From assembly GCA_030530985.1 (NCBI GenBank), contig JAUMTX010000002.1, positions 52,591 through 116,590 of the forward strand: a stretch of 64,000 nucleotides of DNA, given 5' to 3'. Under the pieces are notes generated by a model. It had not been told where the DNA came from and ran no database searches. It saw nothing but the letters and a program-made list of their open reading frames with translations. The position numbers were made by a program, and so were the translations under genes. Below, piece after piece: positions 59,721-64,000 of the stretch (its first letter is position 1; each line of letters begins with the position of its first letter). The stretch comes from Corynebacterium sp. GTDB taxonomy: Bacteria > Actinomycetota > Actinomycetes > Mycobacteriales > Mycobacteriaceae.

Positions 59721-60632
59721 ATGAAACGTAGCTCGTCCAAGCTAGTCAAGGCCCTCAGCCTTGGCGCAATTGCGCTTCTTGGCGCCGCTGGCCTGGCCGC
59801 TTGCTCTTCTAACTCAGAAAGCACAGCATCCAGCGACAGCACCACCACCGTCAAGATCGGCACCATCGACGCCAGCAGCGCAACCTGGCAGGCCTTTGAA
59901 GAGAAGGCAGCCGAAGAAGGCATCACCCTGGAAACCACGGACTTCTCCGCCTACGCATCCCCAAATGCAGCGGTCTCCGAGGGCCAGATTGACGTCAACC
60001 TCTTCCAGCACCTCAAGTTCCTCGCCCAGTACAATGTGGCCTCCAATGACGATCTGGTTCCAATCGGCTCCACCGAGGTCGTCCCACTGGCCCTCTACTG
60101 GAAGGATCACGACAGCCTGGACGGCATTGACGGCCAAGCAGTCGCCATCCCTTCGGACTCCACCAACCAGGGCCGCGCTATTAATGTCCTGGTACAGGCT
60201 GGCCTGCTCACTCTGAAGGAAGATAACCTTCTGACCCCAACCCCAGCAGATATTGATGAGGCACAGTCCCGAGTGACCGTTACCCCAGTTGAGGGCGCCC
60301 AAACCTCCACAGCGTGGAATGAAGGCCGCCCAGCAATCATCAATAACACCTTCCTCAACCGCGCCGGCATTGACCCTACCTCCGCAGTCTTTGCTGATGA
60401 CCCTAATTCCACTGCAGCTGAGCCATATATCAATGCCTTTGTCACCACTCAGGCTAAGAAGGATGACCCAACCCTGCACAAGCTGGTTGATATTTGGCAC
60501 TCCCCAGAGGTTTTGGCCGCTGTAGCTGCAGATTCCCAGGGCACCTCGGTGGCAGTGACTCGCTCCGAGGAGGATTTGGAGGCCATCTTGGCTCGCCTTG
60601 AGGACCAGATTCGCGCTGAGGATGCTTCCTAA
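59721..60632 (+). CDS. metQ: Methionine-binding lipoprotein MetQ, copy 1
   Basis: NlpA/MetQ family solute-binding protein, 303 residues, lipobox LAAC with C28. INVLVQAGLLTLKEDNLLTPTPADID and INNTFLNRAGIDP are near-identical between the two copies and typical of MetQ, as are VNLFQHLKFLAQYN and EPYINAFVTTQ. GGAAG lies 6 bases before the ATG. It is a paralogue of the next gene and has its own pair of operators. Confidence 0.93.
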   Translation: MKRSSSKLVKALSLGAIALLGAAGLAACSSNSESTASSDSTTTVKIGTIDASSATWQAFEEKAAEEGITLETTDFSAYASPNAAVSEGQIDVNLFQHLKFLAQYNVASNDDLVPIGSTEVVPLALYWKDHDSLDGIDGQAVAIPSDSTNQGRAINVLVQAGLLTLKEDNLLTPTPADIDEAQSRVTVTPVEGAQTSTAWNEGRPAIINNTFLNRAGIDPTSAVFADDPNSTAAEPYINAFVTTQAKKDDPTLHKLVDIWHSPEVLAAVAADSQGTSVAVTRSEEDLEAILARLEDQIRAEDAS

Positions 60633-60743
60633 GCACTCTAAGTTTCCCCTACCGAATCAAAAATTCACACACCATAATTAAATACCCCACCATTAAAACC
60701 CGCAGGTAGAAGCAGGTTAGCTGCAGATCGGTCAGAAATTCTA

Positions 60744-60759
60744 TAGACCAAGCTGTACA
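60744..60759. promoter_or_regulatory. McbR-like operator upstream of metQ2
   Basis: TAGACCAAGCTGTACA lies 53 bp before the second metQ start and overlaps TACATT (60756-60761), a plausible -10. The 180-bp gap between the metQ genes therefore has its own promoter. Confidence 0.7.
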
Positions 60760-60812
60760 TTAATCTGCTTCCTTGTTATTGTTACGTAGTCCCTAAATTT
60801 TTAAGGAGAAGT

Positions 60813-61718
60813 ATGTTCAACCTGAAGAACCGCGGCCGCAAGGTTGCCGCAACTATCGCACTTGGTGTCGCAGCCCTCGGTGCTGCTTCCGTCCTGTCCG
60901 CTTGCTCCAGCAATAGCAGCGACAGCGCAGACGGCACCACCGTCCGCATCGGCACCACCGATTCCTCCAAGCACGCTTGGGAGGTCTTTGAGGACAAGGC
61001 TAAGGAAGAGGGCATCAACCTTGAGATTGTTGATTTCTCTGACTACACCACCCCAAATAAGGCTCTGACCGAGGGCCAGATCGACGTTAACCTCTTCCAG
61101 CACCTCAAGTTCCTGGCTCAGTACAATGTCGCTTCTGATGACACCCTGACCCCAATTGGCTCCACCGAAATTGTGCCACTGGCTCTCTTCTGGAAGGACC
61201 ACGACAGCCTTGATGGTATCGACGGCCAGTCCGTTGCTATCCCATCTGACGCTTCCAACCAGGGTCGCGCCATCAACGTCCTCGTTCAGGCTGGCCTGCT
61301 CACCCTGAAGGAAGACAACCTTCTGACCCCAACCCCAGCTGATATCGACGAGGCTGCTTCCCGAGTCTCCGTCACCCCAGTTGAGGCTGCTCAGACCCCT
61401 GCCGCTTATGGCAATGGCACCCCAGCAATCATCAACAACTCCTTCCTGGACCGCGCTGGTATTGATCCAAACACCGCTGTTTTCCAGGACGATCCTGAGT
61501 CCGAGCTCGCTGAGCCATACATCAACGCCTTCGTAACCACCCAGGCTAAGAAGGACGATGCCACCCTGGCTAAGCTCGTTGAGATCTGGCAGTCCAAGGA
61601 AGTTGAAGAGGCTGTAGCCGAAGACTCCAAGGGCACCTCTGTTCCTGTTCACCGCTCCGCATCTGACCTTCAGGACATCCTCGATCGCCTCGAGGTTCAG
61701 GTTCGCGAACAGGGCTAA
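60813..61718 (+). CDS. metQ: Methionine-binding lipoprotein MetQ, copy 2
   Basis: 301 residues, lipobox LSAC with C31. Very similar to copy 1 over the mature domain (for example INVLVQAGLLTLKEDN, VNLFQHLKFLAQYN, GTSV near the end), diverging mainly in the signal peptide and C-terminus. AAGGAG lies 5 bases upstream of the ATG. It is followed by metN after 27 bp, so this copy is the one tied to the transporter operon; both may serve MetNI with different ligand preference, an inference. Confidence 0.93.
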   Translation: MFNLKNRGRKVAATIALGVAALGAASVLSACSSNSSDSADGTTVRIGTTDSSKHAWEVFEDKAKEEGINLEIVDFSDYTTPNKALTEGQIDVNLFQHLKFLAQYNVASDDTLTPIGSTEIVPLALFWKDHDSLDGIDGQSVAIPSDASNQGRAINVLVQAGLLTLKEDNLLTPTPADIDEAASRVSVTPVEAAQTPAAYGNGTPAIINNSFLDRAGIDPNTAVFQDDPESELAEPYINAFVTTQAKKDDATLAKLVEIWQSKEVEEAVAEDSKGTSVPVHRSASDLQDILDRLEVQVREQG

Positions 61719-61745
61719 TTTCTACTAAGGAGATTTTTTCTTTCC

Positions 61746-62765
61746 ATGACTGGTACCAGGGTTGAGTTTAAAGATGTCACCAAGGTCTTTAAGAGTGGCA
61801 AGACCACTACTAAGGCTTTGGATGGCGTGAGCCTGAGCGTGGAGCCGGGTGAGGTTATCGGCATTATCGGTTATTCCGGTGCCGGTAAGTCCACTCTTGT
61901 GCGCCTGATTAATGGCCTGGACACGCCAACCTCTGGCTCCATCACTATCGACGGCAAAGAGATTGTTGGTTTGGGTGAGCGCGAATATCGCGGCCTGCGC
62001 CGTAATATTGGCATGATCTTCCAGCAGTTTAACCTCTTTAGTTCCCGCACCGCTGCGGGAAATATTGAGTACCCTTTGAAGCTTGCTGGCGTTCCGCGTG
62101 CGGAGCGTAAGAAGCGCGTCGAGGAGCTTTTGGAATTCGTTGGTCTTTCTGACCGTGGTGGTAACTATCCTGAGCAGCTGTCTGGCGGCCAGAAGCAGCG
62201 TGTGGGCATCGCCCGCGCCCTTGCTACAAACCCTAGCCTTTTGCTTTGCGACGAAGCCACCTCGGCACTCGACCCTGATACGACCCAGGAAGTATTGAAG
62301 CTCCTTCGTCGAGTCAATAAGGAATTGGGCATCACCATTGTGGTGATTACCCACGAAATGGATGTGGTTCGTTCCATCGCCGATAAGGTCGTTGTGATGG
62401 AGACCGGCAAGGTCATCGAACAGGGTCCTGTCTATCAGATTTTCTCTAAGCCACAGAACCCAACCACTGCCCGCTTTGTGCAGACCACCCTGCGCAATAC
62501 TCCGGATCTTGTTGAGGCCGATGAGTTGCGCGCCAAGGATGGCCGTGTCTTCACTATTGATTTGTCCTCCAAGTCCGGCTTCTTTGCCGCCTGTGCAAAG
62601 GCCCAGGAAGCCGGCGTGGACATTAAGATCGTGCACGGTGGTGTGACGACTATGCAGCATCATTCCTTTGGCAAGATGACTGTATGCCTGAGTGGCAATG
62701 AGCAGGCAGTTGAGGAGTTCTATCAGACCCTTCGCGCACGTACCGACGTTGAGGAGATTGTGTAA
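61746..62765 (+). CDS. metN: Methionine ABC transporter ATP-binding protein MetN
   Basis: 339 residues. Walker A GYSGAGKST near 40, signature LSGGQKQRVGIARAL near 143, Walker B LLLCDEATSALDP and H-loop ITHEMDVV are intact; the C-terminal NIL domain (about 265-335) senses methionine and inhibits transport in homologues. AAGGAG is 13 bases before the ATG, longer than usual. metI starts directly after the stop codon. Confidence 0.95.
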   Translation: MTGTRVEFKDVTKVFKSGKTTTKALDGVSLSVEPGEVIGIIGYSGAGKSTLVRLINGLDTPTSGSITIDGKEIVGLGEREYRGLRRNIGMIFQQFNLFSSRTAAGNIEYPLKLAGVPRAERKKRVEELLEFVGLSDRGGNYPEQLSGGQKQRVGIARALATNPSLLLCDEATSALDPDTTQEVLKLLRRVNKELGITIVVITHEMDVVRSIADKVVVMETGKVIEQGPVYQIFSKPQNPTTARFVQTTLRNTPDLVEADELRAKDGRVFTIDLSSKSGFFAACAKAQEAGVDIKIVHGGVTTMQHHSFGKMTVCLSGNEQAVEEFYQTLRARTDVEEIV

Positions 62766-63455
62766 ATGTTGACTGATCCAAATGTGATGATTCTGGCGAC
62801 CAACTGGTCGCGCCTGCAGGATAAGTTCACTGAGTCCATTTGGACAACCCTCTACATGGTTGCTTTGACCATGATTGTTGGCGGTATTGCTGGTCTCATT
62901 ATCGGCACTTTGCTCTATGTGACCCGTGCAAATGGTGTGTTGAAGAACCGCTTCATCTACGCTGTTCTCAATATTTTGGTGAACTTTGTTCGTCCAATCC
63001 CATTCATTATTTTGATTGCCGCCGCAGGTCCTTTGACCCGTGCAGTTATCGGCACCACCATTGGTACTGAGGCAGCTATCTTTGTGATGAGTATTGCGGC
63101 GACCTTCGCGGTTGCTCGTATTGTGGAGCAGAACCTGGTCGCCATTGACCCTGGTGTCATTGAGGCCGCTCGTGCAATGGGCGCAAGCCCATGGCGCATT
63201 ATCACCACTGTGATTATCCCTGAGGCTCTTGGCCCACTGGTTTTGGGTTATACCTTCATCTTTATTGCTGTGGTCGATATGAGCGCTATGGCCGGCTATA
63301 TTGGCGGCGGCGGTATTGGTAACTTCGCCATTACCTACGGCTATCAGGCATTCGACTGGAATGTAACCTTGGTTGCTACGGCAGTCATGATTATTATCGT
63401 CCAGATTGCTCAGCTGGCTGGTAATCTCCTTTCCAAGAAGATTATGCGCCGCTAA
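62766..63455 (+). CDS. metI: Methionine ABC transporter permease MetI
   Basis: 229 residues, five or six helices, with EAARAMGASPWRIITTVIIPEALGPL near 143-168, the EAA loop that contacts MetN. The ATG immediately follows the metN stop. A terminator lies 14 bp beyond, closing metQ2-metN-metI. Confidence 0.95.
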   Translation: MLTDPNVMILATNWSRLQDKFTESIWTTLYMVALTMIVGGIAGLIIGTLLYVTRANGVLKNRFIYAVLNILVNFVRPIPFIILIAAAGPLTRAVIGTTIGTEAAIFVMSIAATFAVARIVEQNLVAIDPGVIEAARAMGASPWRIITTVIIPEALGPLVLGYTFIFIAVVDMSAMAGYIGGGGIGNFAITYGYQAFDWNVTLVATAVMIIIVQIAQLAGNLLSKKIMRR

Positions 63456-63468
63456 TAGCACTCCCCAG

Positions 63469-63501
63469 GAGGCATCTACAGAACGTAGATGCCTCTTTTT
63501 T
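63469..63501 (+). terminator. Rho-independent terminator of the metQNI operon
   Basis: A perfect 11-bp stem GAGGCATCTAC (63469-63479) with GTAGATGCCTC (63485-63495) is followed by six T. Confidence 0.92.
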
Positions 63502-63931
63502 ATTGTCCTCTACGGCCCTTACATAAACGGCAAAATATTGATTTTGCGGCACATAGAGGCCACAGGCTACTCACCACTCGACGAAGGCCTGGTGCGGGCC
63601 TTCGACATGCTAGTCGTCAGTCAGATCCTTAGCTAACTTATCAACATAGCGCTCACCACAAGTAACAGCTGACTACAAGTTTGCGATCAAGTCGACCTAT
63701 TCATTGCCAGCGGAAACTACCGACACAGAGCCAAATAAACCGCCAGCAGGAAGAAGGAAAAACGCGGTACACACAATACGCTGCACGTGATCCCTCATGG
63801 CACGCCTTAGTTTTATGAGTTTCAGGTCCGCGCAACTTTAACATTTAACCGAACAGTTGACGCGTTCATGCAAACCAAACTGGATAGAAGCAACTACCAG
63901 CTAATACACAGGATAAATTAACGTATGCACC
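63502..63931. other. 430-bp region without a supported gene
   Basis: The frame open from before 63505 to 63636 (containing HIEATGYSPLDEGLVRAFD) is not overlapped by another gene and reads like protein, but it has no start signal and is only about 40 codons. It may be a remnant. The rest shows no promoter, repeat or RNA that I recognise. Confidence 0.4.
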
Positions 63932-64000
63932 TGTACCCATTTTTTGGGGGTTAATTCTTACGCTACTGCTTCCTGCAGTTTGTTGATTCGGTATTGCATT
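63932..64000 (-). mobile_element. Possible end of an IS3-type insertion sequence, cut by window edge
   Basis: On the minus strand the last bases encode MQYRINKLQEAVA then TAA (63958-63960), resembling the P-x-x-YR C-terminus of IS3-family transposases. About 26 bp outside it, TGTACCCATTTTTTGGGGG (from 63932) begins with TGT and could be the terminal inverted repeat. Both are short and need the sequence beyond 64000. Confidence 0.35.

Noticed and set aside
61725-63461. 578-codon minus-strand frame opposite metN and metI
   Set aside because: metN and metI are unambiguous on the plus strand; this is an antisense by-product.

Overview
The window looks like chromosomal DNA of a mycolic-acid-containing actinobacterium, most likely a Corynebacterium. 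The evidence is a WhiB2/WhcD regulator, a biotin-dependent acyl-CoA carboxylase locus (birA, two AccD-type subunits, epsilon subunit, AccBC alpha subunit), a monomeric NADP isocitrate dehydrogenase, Hta/Hmu haem uptake, an MntR-mntABC(D) locus and a McbR-like methionine operator motif. Gene order from 1 to about 33 kb follows the conserved block known from Mycobacterium tuberculosis (manB, DUF3499, metallopeptidase-like, whiB2, mannose-1-P guanylyltransferase, wbbL, rmlD, LCP protein, TIGR03089, purE/purK, PH-domain protein, birA, accD, accE, maf, sseA, accA3, lpdA, pmmB, upp, Rv3311-like, add-like, BrkB, trpS). I name no species.

Layout. 1-6 kb: sugar-nucleotide and cell-wall glycan genes with whiB2. 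6-12 kb: an LCP ligase, purine genes and birA. 12-20 kb: fatty/mycolic acid carboxylase genes with maf and sseA. 20-25 kb: pyruvate carboxylase and an LpdA-type flavoprotein. 25-33 kb: a phosphosugar mutase, upp, conserved unknowns, a degenerate adenosine-deaminase-like protein, a BrkB membrane protein, trpS and xthA. 33.5-37.3 kb: icd and an HNH endonuclease. 37.5-39.4 kb: an unknown exported gene and a 0.9-kb non-coding region holding ten strict DnaA boxes. 39.4-41 kb: metY and a small secreted protein. 41.5-49 kb: the haem locus. 49-52 kb: metX, folD and trmL. 52-56.3 kb: mntR and the manganese ABC transporter. 56.3-59.5 kb: dnaE2 with a LexA-type box. 59.6-63.5 kb: two metQ paralogues with metN and metI. 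The right edge may cut into an insertion sequence.

How the genes connect. metY, metX and both metQ genes share a 16-bp operator-like motif of the form TAGAC-N6-GTCTA or variants, which marks them as one methionine regulon. BirA would biotinylate AccBC and Pyc, both encoded here. Many starts lie 6-8 bases after a TANNNT -10 hexamer with no ribosome binding site, so leaderless mRNAs appear common, and this changes several start choices.

The most unusual points are: the dense DnaA-box cluster far from any visible dnaA gene; a second AccD paralogue that has lost its oxyanion-hole glycines; an adenosine-deaminase-like protein without metal-binding histidines; and a perfect terminator hairpin for trmL buried inside the opposing mntR coding sequence.
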